Below are positions 13,001 to 25,300 of a stretch of DNA of 64,000 nucleotides, one piece after another (positions within the stretch are counted from its first letter, which is position 1; every line of letters starts with the position of its first letter). The stretch lies in NCBI GenBank assembly GCA_037447605.1, contig CM074808.1:1821008-1885007 (forward strand), in the 5' to 3' direction. This DNA is from Zygnema circumcarinatum (taxonomy: Eukaryota; Streptophyta; Zygnematophyceae; Zygnematales; Zygnemataceae). Below the pieces are notes generated by a model. It was not told the origin of the DNA and made no database searches. It saw nothing but the letters and a program-made list of their open reading frames with translations. The position numbers and the translations under genes are program-made.

Positions 13001-13713
13001 GGACACGAGCAGGGGCTGCAGAGCAATTAGTCCGAGCCTCTGTAAAGTGGGATGCCCAAGAGCAGCAATGGCTGTGGCAGCTGCTCACGGCGGAAGCTCA
13101 GAGCTGGCCTTTCCAAATTCTTGTTGCGCTTGTTAACTCGGTAAGCAGTGGCGCGAATGGAGCTCCTTGGCCGGAGGCTCTGTCCGGGCTGTTCTCTCTT
13201 TTGAGATCGCGCAGACCGACTGCTGAGCTTCTGACTGCAGTCCTTTCTATGCCCTCTCCTTGTGGAAAGACTCCTGCTGCCATTCTTTCCGCGTGGTCAG
13301 CAGACCACCACAGTCTTATGTGCTCGTTGATTGAGCAACAAGGCCATGGGACGTCTGTTAAGGTTGAGCACGAGCACCAAGGAGGGAACCATGGTGGGCA
13401 AAGTGGTCCAGCGCAGGAGGCAAGCTGTAGCGGCAGCACAGCGGCATTGTCATTCCTTACATTTTTGAAGAGAAGGCATGGCGTACTGAGAGAAGAATTG
13501 TTAGATTCAGGAAATGTAAAGAAACTCGTTGCTGTCCTAACAAGATATGTGAGGGGCCAAGAGAGTGCAGCTAGGAGGGATTGTCCGCAGTGTAGAGATG
13601 CGCAAGATGGGGCTCACGTTGGTAAAGGAAAGGATAAACATTTAGTGAGGAGGAATGAAGGTAGGGAAGGTAGCAGCATAGGCAGACCAGTAGGCAATAG
13701 CAGCAATGGGTAG
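10018..13713 (+). CDS. INTS3: Integrator complex subunit 3 (single exon)
   Basis: A nuclear scaffold subunit of the Integrator complex, which processes snRNA 3' ends and attenuates transcription; in animals it also belongs to the SOSS single-strand DNA-binding complex. The N-terminal half is strongly INTS3-like: VWMVRQLVPLAVNELDQLC, NVWLASQLLDIL, ERFQDCLVIGRDLVRLLQ, TPDMETQLRFMLTHVRMG, QRRYQAWFAQRFLATPES, ALFYDWLFFM and NIEPAILLMVHSIPKYVD are in family order. A disordered Gly/Ser-rich linker (about residues 500-630) and an acidic linker (about 760-870) precede the conserved C-terminal helical region (LLWNAYRLLRVLPSVFRYLP). Length is 1231 residues from the preferred ATG. An in-frame ATG at 9796 would add 74 residues of low-complexity Arg/Gly sequence. 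There are no introns, unlike every other complete gene here. Confidence 0.93.
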   Translation: MPLAVETRSSVESSAQQGSRLLARGPYDGSDELERGMVASAGRLQSVLGGSEGRIHSWLQERVSEGDKQHADVVTGLLHGILTDAQAGSKLMGYMTSITRDGYAACLATLQRLVMEKWGKLLEGSRAQIVWMVRQLVPLAVNELDQLCFCLLRQVAGGDLSPSNVWLASQLLDILCSNRTWVYSSSILLTTALYTFLRLLPDHASARAPGLAELRQNEAAFCCQVLKERFQDCLVIGRDLVRLLQDVAALPEFEAIWRDLLNNPAGFQAPFSDLAQLYVVRTPTRYLTSRVTPDMETQLRFMLTHVRMGNQRRYQAWFAQRFLATPESETLVCDLIRFICCTVHPPNQILQSDIVPRWAVVGWLLKCCKSSHVEANAKLALFYDWLFFMSKTDNIMNIEPAILLMVHSIPKYVDMTNSLLDFLFLLMENYDTQHKDLIQRGVASSVDILVGKGVVRSLEPLATSPLVAQVLRDKLHSYFPAHCKTSDISVPHPILHPSPDLARSGHVNNLISTGPPAIGDTGIGSQGSGPTAGGGRTVQGTETSVGASREGPQGSGQPGVGRGKPMQPSQPVLNVEKGLGGGTTPGKRKRGVSVEEASAELKASLDWFAEAVSTGVDTAVPALEQVLQLYTTTWDSLGDGSTEKRARGSSGGLLNGHLNHVLEASAFAPSSMAQQLAEIVGKAGYQLFAPLRKIPSNEPEANETGSLTSTILRLFVVTRHPQLRRILLHWQAQGRNVNPRLLCHVARLAEELEQEVPTSTTVDGLSSNAPAEHSADGIEGEGQENKGGLILESDNFIKTEGGKGLGGAELLESAKAESIAVHERGQSGASAGPSSEGGQEEEADGEAPLNKGFDRGSRLGILNMDLHTHGQAAVKKAFQAYEEFLRDVGNGPPLPHTSAAVGLRGSADGAATKVKGEEGEGGCEERAVLLLSALETCLLWNAYRLLRVLPSVFRYLPHMTSGREAVVRLLLGVADPQEIAAIEASLALGEYDVIGTRAGAAEQLVRASVKWDAQEQQWLWQLLTAEAQSWPFQILVALVNSVSSGANGAPWPEALSGLFSLLRSRRPTAELLTAVLSMPSPCGKTPAAILSAWSADHHSLMCSLIEQQGHGTSVKVEHEHQGGNHGGQSGPAQEASCSGSTAALSFLTFLKRRHGVLREELLDSGNVKKLVAVLTRYVRGQESAARRDCPQCRDAQDGAHVGKGKDKHLVRRNEGREGSSIGRPVGNSSNG

Positions 13714-14967
13714 TTGAGGATAAGAAAGTGTAATTTGTATCTGTACAGTTCCATTACGTGGATCATCGACGGTCATTCGCTTGAGTGACAAGAATGGAAG
13801 CCAAGCATCATGGCGAACAAATTGTGTTCGCCAATTCGAATCCTGAAGACGTTTTCTCCATTGGTTGTGGCTATGCGGTGCAATGCGGAAGTTTAAGGCG
13901 GCTGCGCACATTATCAGAGTGTGCAGTTAAATCCTGAGGCTGCTCAGGGAGGCGCCCAAGGAAGCCAATGGTTGACCTCCGATCAAATCACCGACCGGTA
14001 AAGAAATTGCGAAGTCGCCTATTTTGCAATGGTGGTGCACCGCTGCCATCTGTCCTATTCTGCTTGCTTGCGGTACCCGGAAAAGGCAGAAGGCCGATGG
14101 CATCGCAAAACTAAGCCCTCGAGAAGCTCTTCTTCCGCTTTTGAAACATGCTGCGGGCGCTGCAGGTCTGTTGGCAGCAGGTAAGATTCTGCAACTCATG
14201 TAATAGCCATCTGGCTATCAACTCATATTGTTAGTCATATCCAGAACGGGGTGTCTATGCACGTGCGAGCAGCGCTTTCATTCATCCTCGGTCAGAAATA
14301 GGTATGCACGGCCATTCCTTTATTTTGTCCACAATCGCCAGCCTGTGAATTTCATTATTTCGTCGTATAAATAAATGGTGGGCTCAATGTAGCGCCCTTG
14401 TCATATTCATTCTTGTTTACGAACTTTAACCTCCTGACTTGGCATCCTCGATGAGCAGATACTCGTAAGGCACTTCAACGAATGATATCAAAATAGTATA
14501 TGAGGCGCTCAAGGCACTCAAGGCCAAGAAAAATAAAAAAAAATCCAGCTTACGATCACAATCTATCCATGTTTGAAAGCAGAGTAAAGTCAAGCCCTAA
14601 TCTGGCAAAAACACCACTCAAGTCTTTGACACTCATTAAAATCCTTTACTTCATGTTACATGACAGGCGTTTCCTTCCTGTTTGACTGATGCCTTCTTCA
14701 CCCACACTTCCTAAGAGGTACCAAACAAAGGTTGGTTGGCTTTTCTTTATCTCCTAAGAAAAAAATGGCAGAATACACAACCCAAACATCTAAGGCCGTG
14801 TACATTGTTCAACAGGCTTCGCATTTTGTACACCTTTAGAAACGATTAAAAGAAACTCCAAAAAAAAAAAGGTGGAGGAAAACCCACACCAAAAGACAAC
14901 CCATAGCCTCTGATAGAACATCCACTTGCGGTTGAAACGTCAGCCAAGACTTCAGTTGGAGCTTCCC
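13714..14967. other. 3'-flanking region between convergent INTS3 and PAO genes
   Basis: Contains the 3' UTRs of both genes. On the plus strand TGTAA occurs at 13729-13733 and AATAAA-type words near 14378-14384. Poly-A-rich stretches occur near 14530 and 14860. No coding unit or repeat family is recognisable. Confidence 0.45.
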
Positions 14968-17900
14968 TCACCTCGTCGCATGGTCCCATCCGCGGTAAAT
15001 GAACAGCTCAACATAATTCTTCAGCCACAACGCAGCTGCGAAAGTAGCAGCAGCGGCCCCAGCCAATCCTGCTTGGAGGAAGGGCCGGCCACAGACAGAA
15101 GCCACGGCAGTGAGGAGGACAAAGGAAAGGACCTTCAAGGCACGAATGGTGAGCTGAAAGCGCTTGAAAGCCGAGGAGCAAGCCGTGCACTGCTCAGTGT
15201 GGGAATGCAGCCGGTCCATCACTACTTCCCGCGATGACCATATCGTCGATTGGGGAACTTCGGCTCCCTCAACATAGTCGACTTTACCTCCTGCTCAAAA
15301 AGCGAGTTGCGTGGGTTAATATAATCGTGTTTTTATCTCTTAAGGTTGATGCAGTAAGACACTCCAGCCTTAGAAGAACCTTCCCATCAGCAAAGGACAC
15401 CAAAGGTACTGCTTCTCTTACCGGCGTATTTAGCAAGCCACTGCCGATAAGCAACCACCAAACGGTCAGACGACGATGGCATGTAGTAGTACTGCTGCCA
15501 CTGCTGTGGATCCTCCTTTCGTCTCCGAACCGTTTTCTCCTGGCCATGAAGGAAGAAGGCATCGCCTGACACCGAATATGGAGCAAAAGGCACTTCAGGC
15601 ATACATAGAAGCAAGCTCTGATTGAACCCTATAGTTGCAAATAAACTACTACATATCTCTTTTGACAATCAAACAGCTGCAATTGCCGCTTTGTTTCAGT
15701 GCCGTCCAGAACAAGGCACAGCTCTGTGGCTTCGTCCTTCCATACCCAGCTACAAACAACGTTCCCAGAGCCTGGAATGCATGGAAATCATCAGTAAAAA
15801 GGTCTTTATTCAAGTAAAAAATAGAGAAAGATGAGGATGACTGTGTACCATCAAATATGTCCTGAAGGCCAAAGTGTGACACGAAGTCAGGCACTCGGAA
15901 AAAACTTTGAGGCAGAAGGCTCGCACTTGTAGCGGTCTGGAGGATGGCACGGCTTCTGCCTGGAGCCACTGGAGTGGTGAATACATTGAGCAAACTCTTT
16001 CCGCCATTTTCATAAGTCCTACAGAACGGATGACACAAGGAGGGCGGGAAACATGGCAAATGCGAGGCGGACGGACGAACACTAAGATTAGAAAAATAAG
16101 ACCAAGCACTTTAAAAGGGCTGCAGCTTGTTCGATGTAAATGTTCATCTTCCTAATAAACTACTGTGCATGCAGCATGCGCAAGAAAAGCGTTTGAAACC
16201 AACTCCAGCAGAGATCTGAACATGTTGCACGGACAATGGTCCAGAAGTGAAAGATACCTGGCATAGGTGACACGATTAGGCGCATGGAACGACAATCTGA
16301 GCGCCTGTGTTGGAAAGACATCATCATGGCCCACTCCTTCAAAGCCACCGGGACCCTGCGAGCAATTACATGGGTATAAAGAATGCAGCAACAGAAGAAA
16401 GTCAAAAAAAGCAGAGAAAACATCACAAACTCAAACAGAGCATTAAAGGATTTGCAATGCAAAGCTGTTTTACTAGATGTACAGATCAGTACTACCCACG
16501 TTAACAATAAAGTATCTAAAGAAGGACAGGAAGGAAAATGGCCATTGAAGTAGGAGCTTCCTATAAGTGCGTTTTTCTTAGATGGGCATCAGTTGCACCA
16601 GAGTCACATTTGAGCGGACACCTTTACAAAGCCCCTCGACTATAGATCGTACAGCAGACTCTGCAAGCACACACGACACAACGAGGATAGGCGATTTTTC
16701 ATATTGAGAAACATCTACTAATCATAGCATTGCCAATCAGCTGGACAGCGCACCCTTCCCACCTGGTCATCCGTGAGTGTAAACGGGACAGGTTTCCCCA
16801 TGGAACGGTCAAGGGGGGCCACGCCATGGTGTGCATAGGGAAGGTGACTCAAGTCGATCACGTTCTCCACCAAATACTCATAACTGTACATGAGATCTCG
16901 AACACCCTCCCTTACATCGAAGGATTCTCCCTCAAACATCCCGGATGGAAGAGGAGGAGGTGCGGCACGCGCTTTTTCCCATCCGTGCTCATCGGGCCAA
17001 ATGAAAATAATGCCCTGTCAACATGAATCATAAACAAATGTGATTAATTCACTCTGGCAGTACACTATGCATAAGCTAAGTGCGAATTCGATTCTCCTTT
17101 TCATTACTTCTCCTAATGCTTGACTTATCAGCCTTTTGGTATAGGCAAGACCTTCTCTACATGGCGACTATCTGAAAGCGCATATTTGTGCTTTGTATAT
17201 GCTATTGAGATTGCTATCGTACTTGACCCACTGCAACTCGATGTACTTCAAAAACGAATGCTGTTCAATACGAATTCCAGGAAAAAAGGGCTGTGAATGC
17301 CTCCACTACGTATAGAAAGATCTTCATGTTGCTTCGCGGATTTTCCATGTAGTGCATAACGAAAGTAGCCCTTCGCCTCAATGTGCACCTCCCTGGAGCA
17401 AGATCATTGAAACTAAGTAACATGAACATGCTCGCACGTATCCTGCAGACTCACTTGACATGTGGTTGAGGGCACTGCACGAGCACACGCTCGACCAGAG
17501 GATTGCTGCCTTAAAGCTTTGCCTTCATCAGCCTGCGGAATAGACTTGCATGCACCAGTGCCGTCAAACGCCCAGCCATGATACGCACATTGTAGCCGGC
17601 CCATTTCATCGATGCGGCCCTGTTCCATACCCCTGCCACGGGTGAGTTGGAACCCGTGATGGAACATAGAAATCCGGTGATGCCATCAGCCATATGTGAA
17701 GGAGTCTCCTTCATCCATCCAATACACCACTTGCATCCACTATTTGCGAATTACACACCACTGACTTTGGACTTTCTCGTAACGAGATGCTCATTTAATT
17801 CCTCACACTCTAATTCCGAACCAAAGACCTCAAGCTCCCTGCCTCTTATTATCCACTCTCTTCACACCCATTACCTCTTCCCCATGCTCTCCTGCCCAGC

Positions 17901-18945
17901 TCTCACCTTCAATCCTCCTTCTCAGCCACTTTCTCTATCAGTACACAGTTACGCTTACCTCTTTTCACAATCTGGTCACTTTCCCTTCTGCCTATTCTCC
18001 CTCTCTTCGTCACTGAAAGTAATTTAGCACTCTATCGCTTCGTTCTTATTTTGGCCTTCCTATAACTTGCTTAGCGCATAGGTAGCGCAAGCTATATCCT
18101 GCATAATTCTCTAGCCAGAACTGCCTTTTGAGTTCTTTCAAAAAGAAGGATGCAATACTTTATTTGAGCGAAGGAAAGATGAAGTTTTCCTTGAGTTAAG
18201 AAATGAAAAAAAATGAAAAAGATAGTCTGTCTTATCTTGTTTGAGCATTTCCATTTCACAGCCGTAGATAACTTGAAGGGAGTTTTTCTTTTCTTGGGCG
18301 GCAATGTCCGGGAAATTTCGAATATTATAACGATGGAAAAAAATGATTGTACTCAAATTCTAGTGATAATCGTTACCCTACCTCAGATAATGGCACCAAG
18401 CGATGAGGACACTCGTCAACAAAGCAGCGCCACTCCCCGTTCGCGTCATACCATAGCACGTATGGCCGGCCGAGAACACTCACGGGATGTGGTCTGGAAG
18501 TATCCGTATGCTTTGCAACTTGCACGGCATACCAGTGTGACTTCCAATCATAGGACGGATTTCCTCTGTCCTCTTCAAAATGGGGCAACGCCTCCTCGGT
18601 ACCTACTCGGTGTTCGACATCTGATACGCATGCTTGTGTCTGCAGCTTTCTTGCCCTTCGTCTGCGGTTCTGCAGCTGGCTGAGTCGCGAATAGCTGCTG
18701 AGTGTCAACCGTCGAGATTTGAACAGGAACTGCTCTCCTGTCCTCTTGGGGCAGCCTACCTTACCAAAAGCAGAAGACTGGGAGCAGCAAACCACTTCCA
18801 GCATGTTGCCCGCTCCTACCGGAACGGGGCAGCTCAGAGCCTGGTGACGCGTGCTGCTCTGTACCACACAGCTGCTTGAGAAAATGGCAGAAGGTAGACA
18901 TCTCCCTTCCCCGCCTGCAGGAAACATGGCGGCTGCTGCGAACAT
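14968..18945 (-). CDS. PAO: Pheophorbide a oxygenase (Rieske monooxygenase of chlorophyll breakdown)
   Basis: Opens the pheophorbide a macrocycle to red chlorophyll catabolite at the plastid inner envelope, using ferredoxin electrons. Exons on the minus strand: 18382-18945, 17455-17619, 16763-17014, 16258-16355, 15849-16018, 15422-15565, 14968-15290, giving 571 residues in phase. An N-terminal transit-like region precedes the HWYAVQ block. The Rieske centre is C179-P-H181 ... C199-A-Y-H202, split by intron 1. The mononuclear iron motif is N294-x2-D297-x2-H300-x4-H305. HGQEKT and a C-terminal C499-T-A-C502 followed by two hydrophobic membrane segments complete the PAO/TIC55/PTC52 architecture. 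Block-by-block resemblance (GRIDE.GRLQC.YHGW.F, LVEN..DLSHL.YAHH, MDR..HT..C..C) favours PAO over its relatives. Start: MFAAAAMFP; the frame stays open upstream only through GC-rich promoter sequence. Confidence 0.92.
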
Positions 18946-19330
18946 CCTGACTGACAGCACGAGCAAGAGCAAAAATCCTAAGAATGAACACTCTTTCTTC
19001 TTCCTGCCGCCTCCCTGCCATGATGGTCCCCCCCCTGCAGACAGCAGCGATGGGCTCCATCGGCTGACGATGCCGAGGCCAATGGCGGAGCGCCCGCCCG
19101 CTTGCCTACCTCGTGCGACCCGCTGCCTCTGCCCCCCCCTCGCCCTCGCCCTCGCTTTCCGAGGGCGTCTCCACTTCCACCGCCTGCATGGGCCCTCCAG
19201 ATGGAGACATACTGTCCGTACTGATCGTACCATTCGCTTTTCCGTACATTTTTTGTACCGTTCATGCTCCTCGAACTTTGAGGCGACTGTAAGGCCGGGA
19301 GCTCGACATTGTGGGAGCGGTGCTCTGGAG
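18946..19330. promoter_or_regulatory. Divergent promoter region shared by PAO and the neurochondrin-family gene
   Basis: Only 385 bp separate the two start codons of these head-to-head genes. The region is GC- and pyrimidine-rich, with CCCTCGCCCTCGCCCTCG near 19135-19155 and several CCGTAC/GTACGG-like words at 19215-19260. No clear TATA box is visible on either strand. Confidence 0.6.
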
Positions 19331-22300
19331 ATGGAGCCCGGCGGAAGCAAGGTGAGCGGGATGAGGTAGAGGTGCAAACGCAGTCGGCGATGGAGCAAAA
19401 AGTTCGGAAACTGAGCTGGTGTTCTGGAATGAGGCCTTGTTGGAAATGCAGAATAAAGGCTTGGAGGACTCTTTGGAGCTTCTTCGGAGCGAAGAGGACG
19501 AGCGACGGCTCGTAGGATTGTTATTGGCGACGAAATTTATATCAGGCGATGATCTCCAGTCGGTTCGAAGAGTTTTTGATGCAGTAGGATTTGAATTCAT
19601 TAACCGCTTGTTGAAAACGGCGCATCTTGGAGACGGTAGGCCACAATTTTAACCTTTTCAAAGCCAGTTAATGTGATTAAGCTGGAAGAAAGTTGATTTT
19701 TTAATCTCTGTGTATTTTTGTTTTAAATTATAATTTGCCTCAGCCACTGAGGAAGCTGCAGCCAGTTAGAAATGGAGAAGTATATGATACTGATAGAAGC
19801 ACTTGCTGCTTGTCATGTTTCTGAATTGTGCTTTTGTGGGAAGGGTAGGCTTGACAACAGCAGGCACTGGTGCTGAAGCAGATGTCGCAGGCCAGCGACA
19901 GGCATACGCGACACTTGCACTCAGCATTTTGAGTGCCTTTTGTCGTGTGCCAGAATTGGCAGCTTCACCTGAAATGTCTGAAAAAGTTCCAGTTTTTTTC
20001 GCTTTCATAAGGGAAAGGTAGGGCCTCATGATTTTGCGTGCAGAGCTTAATTCTTCGTGTTGTTTTTTTTTTTTTTTTTTTATAGTTGTTTTATGGGTTT
20101 TGAAGTAGACTTAATCAGGATTTTAATTCACCAAAAAAAAGAAAAAGTCTTTCTATTTCCGCTGTAGTTTTCAGAACCCAAAAGGCTCATTCAACTGCAC
20201 ATGCATGTTACCGGGGCACTGCTGACAGGAAAGACGGAAACGCGATGGTGGATGCTTATGAATGCCTTCTTGGTTTGGCTTATGCGTCAGAGCATGGGTT
20301 GAGAGCTGTTAAGGAGGTCGAGCCGTTGGAAGTTGTGGCCACCGACATCCATCTCTCAGCACCGGGTATGTTGGAAGTCTCTCGTTGGGTTTTTTCATAG
20401 TGGATTTAAGGTCCAGAAACAAAATTTCCTAAATGAGCACCTTTAGCGCTTCTGTTCTCAATGCTTGCAGCCCAATCTCCCCTTTTTGACAGTACCCCCA
20501 AAGATGTACTGCTTGCAACTCAGGACCATGACAGATAAGATCTTGTTTTTTGCGTGCAGATTGTCCTTGGCTGCCATTGGCTCTGAAGTTTTTGCTTCTC
20601 CTGTTCAAAAGTGGCGTGGATGACAGAGACATGTACGTGCACAGGAGATCCTTCTCCCGCATGGTGGGTTCTCTTCCACTGCCCATCACCTCCACGTTTC
20701 TGTGCCTATGTCACAGTCAACGCGGGGGAATTCTATGTCTACTATTGTGCATATCGGCAAGCAATTGTGCTGAGTCGGTGAACATCTGCTTTGGCAGGTG
20801 CCAGTTTTGGCCCGGGAACTGGCACAGCGGGCTGATGACTCAAAGTTTGATGCTCTCGCTCTTCTTCTCAACATTCTCTCATCGGCTGAGGCAGCTGTAA
20901 GTTTTTCGAGGTCTTACGTGCATCAATGTGTTAGGAACCACCCCTTCTTTTTTGTGATCCCGCCTCTGCTGATCCTCATTCTGTTTGCCAAATTTCGGAG
21001 AAGCGTTGGTCGAACGGCCCCGCTTATGGCTAGAGGCGTGAAGTGGGAACTGAAGGGCCTTTGCCGCTGCCTTTTTTGGCAGAGAAGTTTGCCTTACAGC
21101 TGTTGTCTGACGTCTCTTCACTTCACAATCTTTAAACTTTCGAATTGTGTCCTGTTGAGCTCTTTGTGTATGGAAACTATGAATGGCTCGTCCTGGGTTC
21201 GGGAAAGAGGGGAAGAGCAGGGGACAAAGAGACGAAAGATGGGTTTTAAGTCAACGACGTTGCATAAGGCTTTGTTGGCGGAACTGTCAACTCTTTGCTA
21301 ACATATATTGGTTTGTGCAAGAACCTGTACGAATCACCCTGCAGAAAGTTTTTCCGGACAATACATGGACAGCAGATGCTCGCACAGGGCTCTATCACTT
21401 GCTTCACAGCCGTATTGGTGTGCCTCAAACTTCCCATTTTCCTGTTAGCTCGTCCTTTGTGTGCAAAATGCGTTTTTCATTGTTGGAAAGATCGATGCCT
21501 TCCACTTCTGGTCCTTGTGGACTGCGAACTCCCTCTTTTTCCTTATCAGAAAAGCAACCGTCCGCTGCGGCAGGTGATGAGCAGAGGAGGGCGGCGCTGC
21601 AGCTCGCGAAAGTGGCGATGGAGAGAGAGGGAGGGCGGTGGCTCGCGGGGCCGCTCAGGGGACCTACGGACCAAACCCTTCTCCCAGCAGACAGGTATGC
21701 TCCACTCGCTCGTGGTTTTTGCTTTTTTGCTCCAATCTTCGTGCACTGAAGACGTTTTCAGCCCAGTCTTTGGTTCATGTTGATCTCATTATTGACACAG
21801 CAAAAATATTAGCTCCAACAAATCTGTCAATCCTCCCACTGATTTCACTGCTGTTCTTTGTCTTGTGTATGCACATAATCTGGTTGTATGCGATCTGGAT
21901 CCTGTAGGATGGCCAAGCAGCGGCTTGTACTCTTGAGTTACTTTTGTTCCCTCAAAAAGCACTCAACACCTTCAACTTTGACTCGTCTTGTTTTAACACT
22001 TTGATGCCAGGTTCTTTCTTGTGTTGGTCGAGACTTTGCGCGTGGAGGTACCGGTCTTGCTTGAAGACTTGGCTCGCCTCATTTTTGCAGCGGAAGAGGA
22101 GAAAGAAGAGGGAGGCTCAACTGAGGCAGGAGGAGGCCATAGCTCCGCCATGGTCCCAAGAGGCCGAACTGCCCTCCTCGGAGAGAGTGCGAGCGGAGAG
22201 CGAGGGTCGGTCTCCCAGTCATCGCAAAAGGTGCAGACCGCGGAGAGAATGGTGGCGGACTGTTTCGCAGTTCTGGAAGAGGTCATTGGAGTGATGGCAA

Positions 22301-25300
22301 AGGCAGCGTCTGAGGATGCAGAGGGACAAGGGGAGAGGATGGGAGAGGCTGGGAGTGGTGAGTTGGATCCTTTTGTACCTGCTATGCATTTGGTAATCTA
22401 CTGCAGAAGACAAGTCATCAGAAAGAAGGAACGTAAAGGTTATCATATCTTGTAGATACTACAGTGGCAGATTTCGCAGGTGATAAACGACTTTGACGTC
22501 TGGTTGACAAGTTATCTGATGGTATCGTGACGTTATTTTTTTCGGATGCTGATGATTGCAAGGACTGATCGCAGATTTGAGTATTGAATCATTGGAAAAA
22601 GCTTTTCAATCCGTGGAAGAGGCCATTCGGGTTGTCTTGGAGTTTCTTGAGCTAGCCAAGGTAATGTACAAGTCCATCCGTTGCCAGGATGCAATGATTC
22701 AACAGCTTGAGATTATGGCAATTTGACAGCCATGTATTGTTCTGTCTAACGGAATTATACATATAGGGCTGGTGGTGCATACTCTGTCTGAGGAGAACAT
22801 TGTCTGGCAGGGCCACTCTCCCTAGGCCAAGTTAGTAACAGATTGCAAATATTCAATAAAAGTAAACTCTACTCGGACATCGTGGCATTTTTTTACTGTC
22901 AAATAGTCTGATGTTAGGGGTGACCAATGTTCTTTTCAGTGACGAGAATTTTGCAAGTCCTCACAGAACAACACACCTCTCTAACGCAGTAGCGACAAAG
23001 TATTTCGTGGTGCGTGGGCGAACTATAGGATGAAGATAGAGCCCCTCGGAGGGGGGTGGCGGTTCCTTCCTTGCAAGCAACTGGGGTTTACATGAGGTAG
23101 TGGTGCAAGCAGCTCAAATCTTTCCGCGGTTGCAGGCACATGGCAGGAATGTTGACAACGGAGTGCTGGCCTGCGTCCGAGTGGTTGGGAGGCGAGTTTC
23201 CTGTTCCGACCCCCACTGAGGAACTGTTTTGCAGAATTCTATATGCTCCTTCTCATATTCACTTAGAGGGATGGATTGGCATTGATCTCCCTAAGTCAAA
23301 GAGATTTTGTCAGACAGTCTGCAGAAGTCACTCTGTTTCCCTCCAAGGATGAGACACACACCTCATACCGTCAAGCGAATTTTGTTAACATTTGAACATG
23401 TTATCGGGCAATTGTCGCTTGTTCCATCTAATTCAAATCAGATTCAAAGACTTGGAATTTTCTGAAGCTCAACATTTGAATTTTTTTTTCAGAGTTGCTT
23501 CAAATGTTCTAATAGTTCACTCTCACATGCGGACTCCAACAAATTGCAAGTCACGATTCAGACATTGGGTCCGTCAGATCAAGATTTAATTGTTCACATG
23601 TTCAATCGGTTACGAAATAGATATTCAATTGAACAAGAAAAGGATAATCATTTGTTCAACACCAAAGTATTTGAATTCGATCTGTAACGAGATTCTGGCT
23701 ACGAAATCGGCATAGAGACATATGAGATAGACATTGAGACATTCGAAATGATTATTTATCTATATGTTCAAGAAAGTTAGGCTATATGTTATCTGTTCAT
23801 GTTTAAGGTATGCAGACTTGCGTGCGGGGGAACAAATCACCAATTTTTTAAGTAAAAAACGTAGAGGGTGGTGAAGCTCTCCTTTTCACTTTGCAGATTG
23901 TCTTAGTAGTTACATCAAGACAGGGGGAGATTAGTTACCAAATTGTGTCTAATCAAATTGATAATAATCTCGTTGTTTTGTGCAGGTTTTTAGCTGAGGC
24001 ACCTCAGGCTCATAACCAAAGGGTTCTCCAACTTTTGAGTTTCATGCTCTCTGTGAGAGCGTTAGACGAGGAGACGTGAGTTCCCTGTTCAGGCTCTGGA
24101 GGTATCTAAACTGCTTGCAGATTTACATTCGATTGTCGCTAGGGGGCAATGTGTAGCAGAATTACCTGCTCTTTGTTGCGTAGGATCACCACGGTTTAGA
24201 CGTGTTTGGAAAAATTCAGGCTGAATAACTGGTCATCTTAAAGCACTAGGAGAGCCGGCTGTAGAGGAGTTGAAAATAGTTGCCTCTTTTTTTTTTGCCA
24301 CCACCCACCCTCCGCTGAAGCAAGCAAAGCGATGCCTTGTTCGGAGGGAGCAGGGCGGCGCAGTCAGTGCAGTTTTTGCTGCCCGCGCTGCTGCAGACGG
24401 ACGGCGGCGCGCTCGCAAAGGAAGGAGGGGTCCTCTCGCAGGTGCGGGAAGGAAGGATGGGCTCTCTGCAGGATGCATGTGCATGGGCATGTGCTCGCAT
24501 GGGCAGAGAAAGGGCAGGTTGAGTCAACGAGGAGAGACATCGCTCACCTACCCACAACTTGGCGTGCAAGTTGAAGTCTCATGGTATCATGCAGCATATG
24601 TTTATTGAGTATGTTTCGAGATCAATGCCAATGAGCAACCTGGAGATGCATTAGGCACGCGTGGTGGGGCTGTTTGTGTTGCCTGGAACATTATTTTGCA
24701 TGGCCCGTCGGTTAGTAGGAGCGATCTTTTTTGGGTTTTTGCAGATTGTGAAATTTGTGGTCGAGCAAGCCCGGACGAATGCGGAGGGGGCCCTTGAGGC
24801 TGGCGAGCAGAGCCATGCAGCGCTGGTCGATGCCTGCGATATTCTTCTCAATGTGCTCAACTCGGTGGGCACTCCTTACCCACTGGTCTTCCGGACTCTT
24901 TCTCTCTCTTTCTCTCTCTTTCTCTCTCTCTCTCCCCCTCTCTCTCTCTCTCCCCTCTCTCTAGGAGGAATATGAAGGGGGACCAGGACAAGTTGAGAGT
25001 GGCATCTGGAGGAAGGCTTGCTGCAGACGAGCCATGACTTTGAGCCGAATGTAGGGGACCTCCTTCTGGGGGTTGATTGTCAAAATTGGATCAACATAAA
25101 TTCTCATATTCAGGACTTTCTCAATCAGAAATTAACTCCAAAAGTATGTCAGCCTTTTCTGGGTGAAACCAATATTCTTGTAAGAATGTCGCTGCCATCT
25201 TGTGACACTAATTGGACGTAAGTTGTAAAGTTGGTATTCTCGGTTATCTTAACTTATGGAGGTAGGGAAACTCTGTCGTTGTATGTCATCATGTTATCAT

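Noticed and set aside
13815-13850. tRNA T-arm-like sequence (TTCGAATCC)
   Set aside because: No GG before it, no matching acceptor stem or anticodon arm in the surroundings.
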